A DNA stretch of 64,000 nt from Lysinibacillus cavernae. Lineage in GTDB: Bacteria > Bacillota > Bacilli > Bacillales_A > Planococcaceae. A model generated the notes under the pieces. The model searched no databases. It had not been told where the DNA came from and saw only the letters and a program-made list of their open reading frames with translations. Below, one piece after another: positions 18,350-27,294 of this stretch. The translations under genes and the position numbers were made by a program. Location: NCBI RefSeq assembly GCF_009724685.1, contig NZ_WMEF01000002.1:434001-498000 (forward strand). The letters run 5' to 3'. Each line of letters starts with the position of its first letter. The stretch's first letter is position 1.

Positions 18350-19768
18350 ATGCTCGAAATAACACCCATATTAAATAATGAAGAACCTCTTTATCTTCAA
18401 TTATATAGCTATTTAAAAATAGAAATTCAGAATGGCAACATTTTAGCTAAAACCAAATTGCCATCTCAACGCAGTTTAGCAACCCATTTACATATTAGTC
18501 GTAACACGGTTGACGCTGCCTATCAACAGCTCCTAGCAGAAGGCTATGTGATCAGTAAAGAGCGAAAAGGGTTGTATGTTGTAGAACTCGAAAAAGATTA
18601 TTTTCAAACAAGTCCTTCGCCTTTTAATCCACCACAGTTAGCGACCCAGCAAGAACAAAAGCTAACTGAAATTCAGTATGATTTTAATTATGGCGATATC
18701 AACTTAAAAGACTTTCCCTATAAAATATGGCGTAAGCTGACTATGCAAAGTCTTGATGAAGAACAGGCACATCTGTTTTTATATGGGGATGCACAAGGTG
18801 AGCTTGAATTACGGACTTATATTGCAAACTATCTTTATGAAGCTAGAGGAGTAAAATGTAGAGCAGATCAAATTGTCATCGGTGCAGGTCTGCAATATCT
18901 TACGGGAATTGTATGTAACTTAATTGGGCGAAATGAGCTTTTTGGAATGGAGGATCCAGGGTATTATCGCGTTCGTTACCTATTTAATGATAATGGCATA
19001 AAAGTGGAACCAGTACCTCTTGACGAATATGGGATACAAATCGATTATTTAAGAAATAGTAACATGAAAGCAGTCTATATAACTCCCTCACATCAATTCC
19101 CAATCGGTACTGTCATGCCCATTTCAAGAAGACTAGCGTTACTAGAATGGGCAAAAGAAAAAAATGCTTATATCATAGAGGACGATTATGATGGCGAGTT
19201 TAGATATGCTGGTAAACCAATACCTACGCTACAGGGGTTGGATTCGAATGATCGCGTTATCTATATGGGAACCTTTTCAAAATCATTGATTCCTTCCATC
19301 AAGCTAAGCTATATGGTATTACCAAGAAAATTAATTCATTTATTTAGCAAGAACAACTACTATGTTCAAACGGTATCGAGACTCCATCAACATACGTTAC
19401 AGCTTTTTATGGAAAGTGGTCATTGGGAGAGACATCTTAATAAATCAAGGAATTACTATAAGCGAAAATATGAGGTGTTAATAAAGGCCATCCATCAAAC
19501 TTTAGGGGATAACGTGAAAATATATGGGGCTAGTAGTGGCTTACATATTTTACTTGAACCAACTAATAAGATGTCTGAAGAGGAACTAATCAATACTGCG
19601 AAAACGAAAGGAGTGAAGGTCTATCCAACCTCTATTTTTTATGCACGCCCAACAGCCCTAGGGCCCGCGAAAGTTTTGCTAGGGTTTGCGAATCTAGAGG
19701 AAGAAGAAATTGAAAAGGGGATTGAGCTTTTAAAGAAAGCTTGGTTTGTAAGTCCCAAGATGTCGTGA
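18350..19768 (+). CDS. MocR-family PLP-dependent regulator (second copy)
   Basis: A 472-residue MocR protein. The winged helix covers residues 10-78 (LPSQRSLATHLHISRNTVDA), and the aminotransferase domain covers about 105-465. The PLP Lys is in MGTFSKSLIPSIKLSYMVLP, and the Asp in IEDDYDGEFRY is conserved. It resembles GabR/PdxR-like branches more than the 3.4-kb copy does. AAAGGAG precedes the ATG by ten bases. It is divergent from paiB with 167 bases between; the gap holds a CAGAGGT/ACCTCT pair that may be its operator. The target may be paiB or an unlinked gene. Confidence 0.88.
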   Translation: MLEITPILNNEEPLYLQLYSYLKIEIQNGNILAKTKLPSQRSLATHLHISRNTVDAAYQQLLAEGYVISKERKGLYVVELEKDYFQTSPSPFNPPQLATQQEQKLTEIQYDFNYGDINLKDFPYKIWRKLTMQSLDEEQAHLFLYGDAQGELELRTYIANYLYEARGVKCRADQIVIGAGLQYLTGIVCNLIGRNELFGMEDPGYYRVRYLFNDNGIKVEPVPLDEYGIQIDYLRNSNMKAVYITPSHQFPIGTVMPISRRLALLEWAKEKNAYIIEDDYDGEFRYAGKPIPTLQGLDSNDRVIYMGTFSKSLIPSIKLSYMVLPRKLIHLFSKNNYYVQTVSRLHQHTLQLFMESGHWERHLNKSRNYYKRKYEVLIKAIHQTLGDNVKIYGASSGLHILLEPTNKMSEEELINTAKTKGVKVYPTSIFYARPTALGPAKVLLGFANLEEEEIEKGIELLKKAWFVSPKMS

Positions 19769-19840
19769 ATCCCTATAAAAGTTCTATTTCCAAATCTCTT
19801 GTATATACATATAAGAGATTAGTGGAATGGGGGAAAATGT

Positions 19841-20278
19841 ATGCAGTTTTATTATGGAAATCAAATGCCTTTACGTGTACTAGATGAAGCTGAATTTTGG
19901 AAACATCAAGAAGAGGAACATACAGTAGTAATAAGAGAGCTTGTAAAAGATCTAGAGCAGCAATATGTGGAGGCACTAAAAGAATGGGAAAAAGCTTTTG
20001 CTCAGACACATCAGCAAGTCATTCGATTTATTGAAACCGTCAATCGATCACAGGGACAGGTTTCCCAAACACTTTTCCAGGATATATTAGAACTTACTTC
20101 CTTCTGTCTACAACAGAGTGAACAATTTATTAATTTCTGTCGCACTATGATGCAAGAAAGTAAACCGATAAGTACCAATCCTACAGCTAAAGTTGTTTTA
20201 AATCATATTATAGTTGAATCAGAGTATTTTATTGGGATTGCGCAAACAATTTTATATCAACAAAACATTCAATTTTAG
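19841..20278 (+). CDS. DUF2935-type helical protein
   Basis: A 145-residue soluble helical protein with an N-terminal EFWKHQEEEHTVVIRELV segment. This ExxxH-type pattern is typical of DUF2935 proteins, which carry ferritin-like helical bundles. A second ExxEYFIG helix is near the C-terminus. Metal binding is suggested by the family but only one such domain is present, where others have two. The ribosome site is GGGGGAAA. Function unknown. Confidence 0.7.
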   Translation: MQFYYGNQMPLRVLDEAEFWKHQEEEHTVVIRELVKDLEQQYVEALKEWEKAFAQTHQQVIRFIETVNRSQGQVSQTLFQDILELTSFCLQQSEQFINFCRTMMQESKPISTNPTAKVVLNHIIVESEYFIGIAQTILYQQNIQF

Positions 20279-20333
20279 AGCTAGTGCTTGATATAATACA
20301 ATTATAGGTGAAGTGAGCAAAGGGGATGAACTC

Positions 20334-20837
20334 ATGCAAGAAATAGAAATTTACGAGATTCGAACAATCAGCGAAGACATTGAAGAGCTATCTGAACTCC
20401 TAAAAACGGTAGTAGACGAAGGAGCATCGGTTGGGTTTTTACCTCCATTAGCACAAGAACAAGCGACAACGTATTGGCAAACTGCCTTAGCACCAGAGGT
20501 CATTTTGTTTATTGCTAAAATCAATAATCGAGTGGCTGGCAGTATTCAATTGCACTTAATGACAAAGCCAAATGGCATGCACAGAGCTGAGATTTGCAAG
20601 TTAATGACGCATCCAAACTTTAGACGTAACGGTATTGGGCGCTCACTTATGCAGAAAGCAGAAGAAAGAGCAAAACAAGAAAACCGTTCACTATTAGTGT
20701 TAGATACGCGAGAAGGAGATCCTTCTAATAGATTATACAAGTCATTAGATTATCAAGAAGTTGGTAAAATCCCGGGGTATGTTATTTCACAAGATGGTGA
20801 TTTAGAGGCAACGGTTATTTATTATAAATCGATTTAG
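20334..20837 (+). CDS. GNAT-family N-acetyltransferase
   Basis: A 167-residue GNAT acetyltransferase. The acetyl-CoA site is in MTHPNFRRNGIGRSLMQKAE (R-x-x-G-I-G), and LDTREGDPSNRLYKSLDYQE is the conserved C-terminal half. The profile resembles small-molecule acetyltransferases of the N-acetylglutamate or tabtoxin-resistance type, but the substrate is not known. The ATG at 20334 is chosen because AAAGGGG stands eight bases upstream; a GTG seven codons earlier lacks such a site. A terminator follows. Confidence 0.85.
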   Translation: MQEIEIYEIRTISEDIEELSELLKTVVDEGASVGFLPPLAQEQATTYWQTALAPEVILFIAKINNRVAGSIQLHLMTKPNGMHRAEICKLMTHPNFRRNGIGRSLMQKAEERAKQENRSLLVLDTREGDPSNRLYKSLDYQEVGKIPGYVISQDGDLEATVIYYKSI

Positions 20838-20910
20838 TATTTTGCACCGTTTGTATTTCTTTAGCTACAGCAAGTGACAAGGATTTAAACTATAATGTTT
20901 TCGGCATGTT

Positions 20911-20948
20911 GAAGCCTAACTGATTTAATCAGTAGGCTTCATTTTTTA
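20911..20948 (+). terminator. Intrinsic terminator after GNAT gene
   Basis: GAAGCCTAACTGATT pairs with AATCAGTAGGCTTC with one unpaired base, followed by ATTTTTT. Confidence 0.85.
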
Positions 20949-21686
20949 TACATACCAAGGTAATTTATAATCCATTTTCTTACCTGACTTACTTGCTTTA
21001 TCGGTCACTTTCCAAGTGCCGTCTGTCTTTTGTAGTTGATAGCGGACATTAGTACCGTCAGCCTTTTTAAAGAGCATAAAACCTGAATTGCCTTTTATAA
21101 AGGTGACAGGGTCTACAACATTTTTGTACGGAATCTTTCGCTCTGGAAACAAAATGTTAGTTACGATTTCATCTGCTATCGTAACAAGAGATGTCATTTC
21201 ATTGTTTATTTCAGCTTGATATTGTAATTGATTGTATGTGTAGGAAGAATAAGACGCTAAATTCAGACCAAAACTTTGCTCTAGATTTGAAAGTGTTGCA
21301 CGATAAAATGCATTGATTTCTTTTTCTACATCATCTCCCTCATGTTGAAAACTTAAGGTTTTAATCTCATTTGGAAGAACTTCGAAGGTAATGGTTTCCT
21401 TACCATAAGGAGGGGAGTGTGCATGTTCAAATGTAACGACTTGAACTTTGACGATAAAGCTAAACTGACCTTCCCTAATGATACTTAGAATCTTCGGATC
21501 ATTTAAAGGATACTGCTTGTGATACCCGTAGTAATTACTAATTTCTTTTTCTATGGATGGATTTAGGACTGTCATTAATAGATCAGCAAACAATTTATCA
21601 TCGATTTGTTCACTTCGCGCATACATCTTATTGGGTATCATCAAAATAAATACTAAAATCATTAAAATATAAGCGAATTTTTTCAT
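20946..21686 (-). CDS. Secreted DUF3888 protein
   Basis: A 246-residue exported protein. Residues 1-22 form a signal peptide (MKKFAYILMILVFILMIPNK) ending near YARS. Residues 30-125 fit DUF3888, with SIEKEISNYYGYHKQY and SPPYGKETITFEVLP as landmarks. The C-terminal half (FMLFKKADGTNVRYQLQK) may form a separate small domain. Start at 21686 has GAGAGGA upstream; a longer frame would put 16 polar residues before the signal. Function is unknown. It faces the next small secreted gene divergently. Confidence 0.75.
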   Translation of the reverse strand: MKKFAYILMILVFILMIPNKMYARSEQIDDKLFADLLMTVLNPSIEKEISNYYGYHKQYPLNDPKILSIIREGQFSFIVKVQVVTFEHAHSPPYGKETITFEVLPNEIKTLSFQHEGDDVEKEINAFYRATLSNLEQSFGLNLASYSSYTYNQLQYQAEINNEMTSLVTIADEIVTNILFPERKIPYKNVVDPVTFIKGNSGFMLFKKADGTNVRYQLQKTDGTWKVTDKASKSGKKMDYKLPWYV

Positions 21687-21778
21687 GGGATAGAAATCCT
21701 CTCTACAATTTATTGCCTTTGTAGGTTGTGCCAAGAAGAGAAAATTATCTACATTTTATTAGAAATGGAGGTGACAAC

Positions 21779-22198
21779 ATGAGAAAAATGATCATGCCCA
21801 TTATAGTCATGCTTTTGATCTTTCCAACCAGTTTCTTAGGTGCAATACCTGATGGCTTAACATGTCCAAATCCTGATACACTGCTGAAAACGACTGAGAA
21901 AGACAAAGATGGGCTAGTTAGAGCATTGAATGAAATCATTCCCAAAACATACGGCACTAATCCTGATTATCAAGAATGGGAAATCGAGGTAATACAACCT
22001 ATGCCTCTGTTAACTGGCTTTGAGGAAAATTACTATAAAATGGCTATTAACTTCTGTGGAAAAAGAGTTGCAGACCATTCTTGGTTTGTACGATTAAGGT
22101 TCCCTAAATTACTCCCAGCTCAAAGTGCATCACTTGGGGAACTGTATATTGTTAAGGATACTACTAATAAATGGGTCCCTTGGTTTCAATATCATTAA
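21779..22198 (+). CDS. Small secreted protein, unknown
   Basis: A 139-residue protein with an N-terminal signal (MRKMIMPIIVMLLIFPTSFL) and no other helix. It has two Cys residues (GLTCPNP and INFCGKR) that could form a disulfide outside the cell. The ATG at 21779 follows GGAGGTGA, so the upstream in-frame codons are not used. I do not recognise the family. It is divergent from the DUF3888 gene and may share regulation with it. Confidence 0.7.
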   Translation: MRKMIMPIIVMLLIFPTSFLGAIPDGLTCPNPDTLLKTTEKDKDGLVRALNEIIPKTYGTNPDYQEWEIEVIQPMPLLTGFEENYYKMAINFCGKRVADHSWFVRLRFPKLLPAQSASLGELYIVKDTTNKWVPWFQYH

Positions 22199-22202
22199 AC
22201 AT

Positions 22203-22238
22203 AAAAAAGGAAGAATCCATATTGAAAATGGATTCTTC
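22203..22238 (-). terminator. Terminator of Lsa-like ABC-F gene
   Basis: On the minus strand GAAGAATCCAT pairs with ATGGATTCTTC and is followed by CCTTTTTT. Confidence 0.8.
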
Positions 22239-22262
22239 TCTTGAGCATTCATTATACCTTAT

Positions 22263-23741
22263 CTACATAGATATAGTTTTTGTTGCAATTGTTTGTTGAA
22301 ATGCTAGATCATGCTCAACAAAAAGCATTGTGGGATTAAATCTTTGAATAAGCTCTTCAATCTGCATACGCGAGTAAATATCTATAAAATTTAAAGGTTC
22401 ATCCCAAATATAGATATGCGCTTGTTCACATAAACTTTTGGCAATCAGCAGTTTTTTCTTTTGCCCACCAGAATAGTGAGAGATGTCTTTCTCAAATTGA
22501 ATCCGATCAAAATCCATCTTCCGCAGAATGGATTTGAATAACGTTTCATCTATCTCATGCTCTTCAATAAAGTCCGATAACAGTCCCTTTAAGTGGGAAG
22601 TATCTTGTTGGACATAGGAAATAATAAGACCTGAAGCTACATTCATTGAGCCTGTATGCTGTAGTGGACTTCCTAGAATGAGTTTTAAAATACTACTTTT
22701 TCCACTTCCATTCTTTCCATCCAGTACAATTCGATCTCCTTGTTCAATTTTAAAGCTAATTGGTTTATTCACTATTTGGTCATCATACTTAACAGACACA
22801 TCAGCTAAAGCAATCAATGCTTTTGATTGGAATGGCAATGGTTCTAATTTTAATGACTCTGTTTTTTCTACATTTTTTAGCAGTTTTGATTTTTCCTCAA
22901 TTGCCTTTTGTTGCCTTGATTCAAGGTTCTTTGCTCGCTTCATCATCTTGGCCGCTTTATGTCCAACAAAACCTTTGTCTAACTTAGAGCCCGAATTTGT
23001 TGTCCCATTTTTGGAAGCTTCCACTTGATTAGACCAACCTACTGATCGTTTGGATGATTGTTTCAAACGGTCAATATCTTTTTGTAGGCGCAAATTTGTT
23101 ACTTCTTCGTGTTCCTGCTGTCGGTCAAAATTTAACTTCCAAGAAGAATAATTACCACTCTGAACTTCAATATTTGCTCTATTTATAGATAAGATGTGGT
23201 CAACACAGCCATCTAAAAAGGTCCTGTCATGTGAAATTAAAATAAATCCTTTTTTCTTCCTTAAATATTCAGAGACGATCTTTCTTGCATCTGTGTCTAA
23301 ATGATTCGTTGGTTCATCAATTAATAGGAATTGTCCCTCCGTCAAAAAAAGTGCGGCAAGTAACACCTTCGTTTGTTCACCGTTGGACAATGTTTTAAAC
23401 GATCGATACATGACCTCAGCATCAACATCTAGATAAGCTATTTCACGAAGACACGCCCAATCTTCTGCCTCGGGGCAAATTTCCGCAAAAATTTCGTAGG
23501 TATATTTGTTTTTATCTGAAACTGGATAGGGGAAATAAGTAAAATCTACAGAAGAAATGATTTTGCCACTATACTCATAATTCCCTAATAATAATTGAAA
23601 GAATGTTGTTTTACCTCGTCCGTTTCTACCGATAAAACCAAGTTTCCAATCTGTATCGATTTGAAAGTTGACGTCCTCAAAAATAGTATCAAAGCTGCTT
23701 GGATAAGAAAAAGTTAAGTCTTGAACTTGTATCATTGACAT
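22263..23741 (-). CDS. Lsa-type ABC-F ribosomal protection protein
   Basis: A 492-residue ABC-F protein with two cassettes and no membrane helix. Domain 1 has GRNGRGKTT, the variant LSNGEQT and LIDEPTNHLD. A long basic linker follows at residues 195-290. Domain 2 has DGKNGSGKSS, YSGGQKK and the unusual Walker B region IWDEPLNFIDI, which is characteristic of Lsa proteins. Lsa factors protect the ribosome from lincosamides, streptogramin A and pleuromutilins; the spectrum here is unknown. Start is supported by AAAGGAGG seven bases upstream. A 400-base leader with attenuator elements lies before it. Confidence 0.92.
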   Translation of the reverse strand: MSMIQVQDLTFSYPSSFDTIFEDVNFQIDTDWKLGFIGRNGRGKTTFFQLLLGNYEYSGKIISSVDFTYFPYPVSDKNKYTYEIFAEICPEAEDWACLREIAYLDVDAEVMYRSFKTLSNGEQTKVLLAALFLTEGQFLLIDEPTNHLDTDARKIVSEYLRKKKGFILISHDRTFLDGCVDHILSINRANIEVQSGNYSSWKLNFDRQQEHEEVTNLRLQKDIDRLKQSSKRSVGWSNQVEASKNGTTNSGSKLDKGFVGHKAAKMMKRAKNLESRQQKAIEEKSKLLKNVEKTESLKLEPLPFQSKALIALADVSVKYDDQIVNKPISFKIEQGDRIVLDGKNGSGKSSILKLILGSPLQHTGSMNVASGLIISYVQQDTSHLKGLLSDFIEEHEIDETLFKSILRKMDFDRIQFEKDISHYSGGQKKKLLIAKSLCEQAHIYIWDEPLNFIDIYSRMQIEELIQRFNPTMLFVEHDLAFQQTIATKTISM

Positions 23742-23804
23742 GATAATTCCTCCTTTGTATAGAACAGTTTTACTTTTCATACAAAGTCGGTACATCCATC
23801 TATA

Positions 23805-23888
23805 TTAAATATCTCCGTATACGTTTGATGGATAATAACGACTTATACGGAGCATTACATGTGTCACAATAGTATCTGATTCACTCAT
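23805..23888 (-). CDS. Candidate leader peptide 2 (27 aa) of Lsa-type gene
   Basis: The frame MSESDTIVTHVMLRISRYYP, ending SNVYGDI, follows an excellent AAAGGAGAGAG ribosome site. It lies between the attenuator and the ABC-F start. Within it CTCCGTATA and TATACGGAG can pair into a nine-base hairpin. Its translation could control access to the downstream region. It is not similar to any protein I know. Confidence 0.55.
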   Translation of the reverse strand: MSESDTIVTHVMLRISRYYPSNVYGDI

Positions 23889-23937
23889 TTTTCTCTCTCC
23901 TTTATGAGGGTAGATGAAAGTTTTAACTATGAGAGAA

Positions 23938-23972
23938 ATAAAAAACCTCCCAAATTGTCATTGGAAGGGTTA
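23938..23972 (-). terminator. Attenuator terminator in Lsa-type leader
   Basis: On the minus strand AACCCTTCCAA pairs with TTGGGAGGTT (one bulged C) and is followed by TTTTTTATTT. It lies about 200 bases before the ABC-F start, inside the leader. Confidence 0.75.
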
Positions 23973-24054
23973 GTCATTCGACGTAAGAACTATTTGCCAT
24001 TGGAATCATGACAAATAACGATAAACTGATTGTTAAAAATGGATAGACTAACCC
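23967..24054 (-). promoter_or_regulatory. Antiterminator helix competing with the attenuator
   Basis: GGGTTAGTC and GACTAACCC (24054-24046 and 23975-23967 on the minus strand) are perfect nine-base complements. The second arm overlaps the AACCC start of the terminator stem, so the two helices exclude each other. This is the standard geometry of transcription attenuation. Confidence 0.65.
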
Positions 24055-24098
24055 TATATTTTGTCTTTTGAAGTGATTCATTTCAAATAAAAATATAG
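24054..24098 (-). promoter_or_regulatory. Leader hairpin over leader peptide 1
   Basis: CTATATTTT (24098-24090 side) pairs with AAAATATAG, with an inner TTTGAA/TTCAAA helix. It includes the last codons of the short frame MDNDELNYIFI, so a stalled ribosome would open it. Confidence 0.5.
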
Positions 24099-24118
24099 TT
24101 TAGTTCATCATTGTCCAT
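24083..24118 (-). CDS. Candidate leader peptide 1 (MDNDELNYIFI)
   Basis: An 11-codon frame begins close to the predicted transcription start, with GAGAGG eight bases upstream. It ends in NYIFI just inside a leader hairpin. A drug-stalled ribosome here could favour the downstream antiterminator. The promoter is probably TTGTAT and TACTAT with 17 bases between (minus strand, about 24170-24142). Confidence 0.45.
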   Translation of the reverse strand: MDNDELNYIFI

Positions 24119-24264
24119 TCATCAGTCCTCTCATAATTGTATTTTTATAGTAACAGATTTTTTTACTGAATACAATTCAATGCAAGGTAAGTTACCTGGT
24201 CTTTTTATGTTGTCATTTTTTCGAAACTTTTATTATATTCAAAGAACAATGAATCAAGATAAAA

Positions 24265-24293
24265 TTGACGTGAACATTTGAGCATGTTATGTT
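24265..24293 (+). promoter_or_regulatory. Promoter of the nik riboswitch transcript
   Basis: TTGACG (24265-24270) and TATGTT (24288-24293) are spaced by 17 bases, just before the riboswitch. Confidence 0.55.
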
Positions 24294-24320
24294 TATTACT
24301 AATTTTATATTATTCATTAC

Positions 24321-24522
24321 AAGTTTGAGTGAAAGTACTTTCATTCAATTAAAAGGAAAATGGGTGTAAATCCCATGCTGTCCCGCAGCTGTAAATGAGG
24401 AGTTTTGTTTCCAATACCACTGAGTGATTACTTGGGAAGGTGAAGCAAAATCATGATTCATGAGCCAGAATGCCTGCTTGTAAGAAGATTCATTAATGAT
24501 CTACGAAAGATAGGGAGATGGA
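24321..24522 (+). promoter_or_regulatory. Cobalamin riboswitch upstream of nik genes
   Basis: The RNA has the B12-aptamer core (GGGTGTAAATCCCATGCTGT, then CCCGCAGCTGTAAAT) and the B12 box variant GAGCCAGAATGCCTGC. A terminator follows at 24553. High adenosylcobalamin should stop transcription into the importer operon. The aptamer is less canonical than the two others in the window but retains the main conserved segments. Confidence 0.93.
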
Positions 24523-24552
24523 TGGAGACTTGCTCATTGTAAGTTTTTCAGT

Positions 24553-24583
24553 CCTTATTCTTTTTGAGAATAAGGTTTTTTTT
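24553..24583 (+). terminator. Riboswitch terminator before nikA
   Basis: CCTTATTC pairs perfectly with GAATAAGG across a 7-base loop, followed by eight T. It forms the expression platform of the cobalamin riboswitch. Confidence 0.88.
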
Positions 24584-24646
24584 ATGCATTTTTGCTATCT
24601 ACTAGTAGATTGTTTTTGTACCACGAATAGAGATAGGAGACAGGAA

Positions 24647-26269
24647 ATGAGATTGACAAAGTATTTACTGCCTTTCATGCTTGTACTGACTTTCAGTTTA
24701 CTTGCTGGCTGCACAAGCACAGATCAAGAAAAGGGAGAGAAAACAACACAACAAACAGATGAAAAAATGATAACGATTGGCTGGCCATTAGATGTTGGTC
24801 CATTGAATCCCCATACATATTTACCGAATCAGATGACAGCTCAAGCAATGGTCTATGAATCATTGGTTGAGTATAACGACGATGGAACTGTTACACCAAA
24901 ACTAGCAGAAAGCTGGGATATCTCAGAGGATAAAACTTCTTACACTTTTCATTTAAGAAAAGATGTAAAGTATTCAGACGGAACAACGTTTAATGCAGAC
25001 AATGTGATACGTAACTTTGATGCAGTATTAGCGAATAGTGATATGCATTCTTGGATGGGTATGGTCAACCATATTAAAGAGGTTGTAAAAGAGGATGATT
25101 TTACAATTCGTTTGCAATTGGATGAACCCTATTATCCTGTCTTAAACGAACTTGCCTTTGTAAGACCCTTCCGCTTTTTAGGAGACAATGGATTCCCAGA
25201 AGGGGACATGACACAAGATTCGATTAAAGAGCCTATTGGGACCGGCCCGTGGGTATTAAAAGAGTATAAAAAGGATGAATATGCTTTATTTAGTCGAAAC
25301 GAAAATTATTGGGGGGAAAAACCTCTCGTAGATCAAATAAAAGTAAAAATTATCCCTGATTCAGAATCTATTTCGTTGGCATTTGAAAACGAAGAATTAG
25401 ATTTAATTTATGGACGTGGCATCATTAGTTTAGACAACTATACGTATTTAAAAGATAGTAGCAAGTATAAAACCGCTACATCTGAACCTTTGTCTACGAA
25501 AGCACTGTTATTTAATACACAGTCAGGTCCGTTAGCTGAATTAAAGGTACGTCAAGCCATTCAATATGCAATAAATAAGGAACAAATGGTTAACAGTATT
25601 ACGCATGGTACAGAAAAAGTGGCTAACACACTATTTTGGGATGCGATTCCTTATGCCAATATTGATTTAGCGCCGATTTTATATAATCCAGAAAAAGCGC
25701 AACAATTGCTAGATGAAGCAGGATGGACGCTACCGAAGGGTGAAAAAATTCGTTCGAAAAACGGTCAACCATTAACATTAGATTTAATCTACATTGCAAC
25801 AGACGCGATTCAAAAACCAATGGCGGAATTAATGCAAGGTGAACTAGCAAAAATTGGGGTACAGTTGAATTTAGAAGGCGCAGATGTGATGGTAGGTCTT
25901 CAAAAATTAATGGATGATCAGGTTGATATTAATTTCTGGCGAACAAATGGACCACCAACAGATCCACATAGCTTTGCCAATGAATCAGCTACACCAAACG
26001 CTAGTGGTGTTTATGAAGCAAAATTAGGTTTACCAAATGCTAAAGAAATCGATACGAAAATTCATCAATTACTAGTGGGTACAGATGAAGAGGAACGAGT
26101 GCAACTTTACACGGATATTTTAACAATGTTCCATGATGAAGCACTATTCTATCCTATATCTTACGAAACAAATAATGTGATTTATCAACCATATATGAAG
26201 GACTTTGCGCCACGTGCATCTGAGTATGATATTCCCTATGCACAAATGGAAAAAGAAAAAGAAAAATAA
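24647..26269 (+). CDS. nikA: NikA-like metal-binding lipoprotein of ABC importer
   Basis: A 540-residue substrate-binding lipoprotein of the peptide/nickel (SBP5) family. The signal ends in LLAGC (lipid-anchored Cys). The mature protein parallels E. coli NikA: LNPHTYLPNQMTAQAMVYES, PIGTGPWVLKEYKKDEY and RNENYWGEKP. NikA binds nickel held by a small chelator. Here the cobalamin riboswitch suggests that cobalt, needed for B12, is the real cargo. The ATG at 24647 follows GGAGACAGG; the open frame upstream runs through the riboswitch terminator and is not used. It opens a five-gene operon. Confidence 0.9.
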   Translation: MRLTKYLLPFMLVLTFSLLAGCTSTDQEKGEKTTQQTDEKMITIGWPLDVGPLNPHTYLPNQMTAQAMVYESLVEYNDDGTVTPKLAESWDISEDKTSYTFHLRKDVKYSDGTTFNADNVIRNFDAVLANSDMHSWMGMVNHIKEVVKEDDFTIRLQLDEPYYPVLNELAFVRPFRFLGDNGFPEGDMTQDSIKEPIGTGPWVLKEYKKDEYALFSRNENYWGEKPLVDQIKVKIIPDSESISLAFENEELDLIYGRGIISLDNYTYLKDSSKYKTATSEPLSTKALLFNTQSGPLAELKVRQAIQYAINKEQMVNSITHGTEKVANTLFWDAIPYANIDLAPILYNPEKAQQLLDEAGWTLPKGEKIRSKNGQPLTLDLIYIATDAIQKPMAELMQGELAKIGVQLNLEGADVMVGLQKLMDDQVDINFWRTNGPPTDPHSFANESATPNASGVYEAKLGLPNAKEIDTKIHQLLVGTDEEERVQLYTDILTMFHDEALFYPISYETNNVIYQPYMKDFAPRASEYDIPYAQMEKEKEK

Positions 26270-26339
26270 GAGTAGAAGAGAGAGTATGTCTAGTAAGACA
26301 TCTCTCTCTTTATCATAGGATTGAGTAGGAAGTGACAGC

Positions 26340-27293
26340 ATGTATGAATCAACATGGATGTTTAGTTTAAAAAGAATTTTCACATTGCCGTTTGTATTAC
26401 TAGGCGTATCCATCCTGACATTTGTCTTTATTCGTTTCGTTCCAGTAGAGCCTGCTGAGGTCATTCTTCGCTTAGCAAGAGTTGCGCCAACTGCCGAAGC
26501 TATTCAGGCATTACGTGAAGAACTTGGGACAGACAAGCCTTTATTTATTCAATATCTACTATGGGTAAAAGGGGTTTTACAGCTAGACTTTGGAACATCT
26601 TTTGTTAGTAAATTACCAGTGGCGCATGAGCTTTTCGCTAAATTACCTGCAACCATTGAATTAGCAGTTGCTGCATTTATACTCATTTTAGGGCTAAGCA
26701 TACCATTAGGGATTTTAGGTGCATTGTATAGGCATTCCATTGTCGATAAAGTAATTAGATTATTGACTATCTTGAGCGTATCGATTCCCACATTTTGGTT
26801 AGGTTTTCTACTACTCTATCTATTTAGCTTAAAACTAGGTATATTTCCTACCAATGGGAAGGGCACACTAGCTCATGTCGTTTTACCTGCACTAGCCCTA
26901 GCTTTACCAACAATTGGTCTGTTCGTTCAGTTTATCCGTTCAACCATCATTGAAGAATTACAACAGCATTATGTTCAATATGCACAGTTAAGAGGATTAA
27001 AACATTCTGTGATCCTTATTCGTCATGTGTTACGGAATGCTGCTATACCGTTAACTTCTTTGTTAGGTATGACACTTGGAAATTTATTGGGCGGTGCCGT
27101 CATTGTGGAGCAGGTTTTTAGTTGGCCAGGGCTTGGTAGGTATTTAATAGAATCCATTACGAACAGGGATTACCCAGTTGTACAATGCTATGTATTGATT
27201 ATTGCTGTCATCTATGTAATTGCCAACTTATGCACGGATCTATTACACCGTCTATTGGATCCTCATCTAATGATGAAGGACAGGAGAGATTGA
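26340..27293 (+). CDS. nikB: Nickel/cobalt ABC importer permease B
   Basis: A 317-residue inner permease of the DppB/NikB family with about six membrane helices. The N-terminal LLGVSILTFVFIRFVPVEPA region and the C-terminal EAA-like loop (ILIRHVLRNAAIPLTSLLGM) are present. It pairs with NikC to form the membrane pore. AGGAAGTGACAGC precedes the ATG. It ends one base before nikC. Confidence 0.9.
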   Translation: MYESTWMFSLKRIFTLPFVLLGVSILTFVFIRFVPVEPAEVILRLARVAPTAEAIQALREELGTDKPLFIQYLLWVKGVLQLDFGTSFVSKLPVAHELFAKLPATIELAVAAFILILGLSIPLGILGALYRHSIVDKVIRLLTILSVSIPTFWLGFLLLYLFSLKLGIFPTNGKGTLAHVVLPALALALPTIGLFVQFIRSTIIEELQQHYVQYAQLRGLKHSVILIRHVLRNAAIPLTSLLGMTLGNLLGGAVIVEQVFSWPGLGRYLIESITNRDYPVVQCYVLIIAVIYVIANLCTDLLHRLLDPHLMMKDRRD

Positions 27294-27294
27294 A

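Noticed and set aside
24518-24646. 43-residue extension of NikA
   Set aside because: It runs through the riboswitch terminator and hides the lipoprotein signal; ATG 24647 is well supported.
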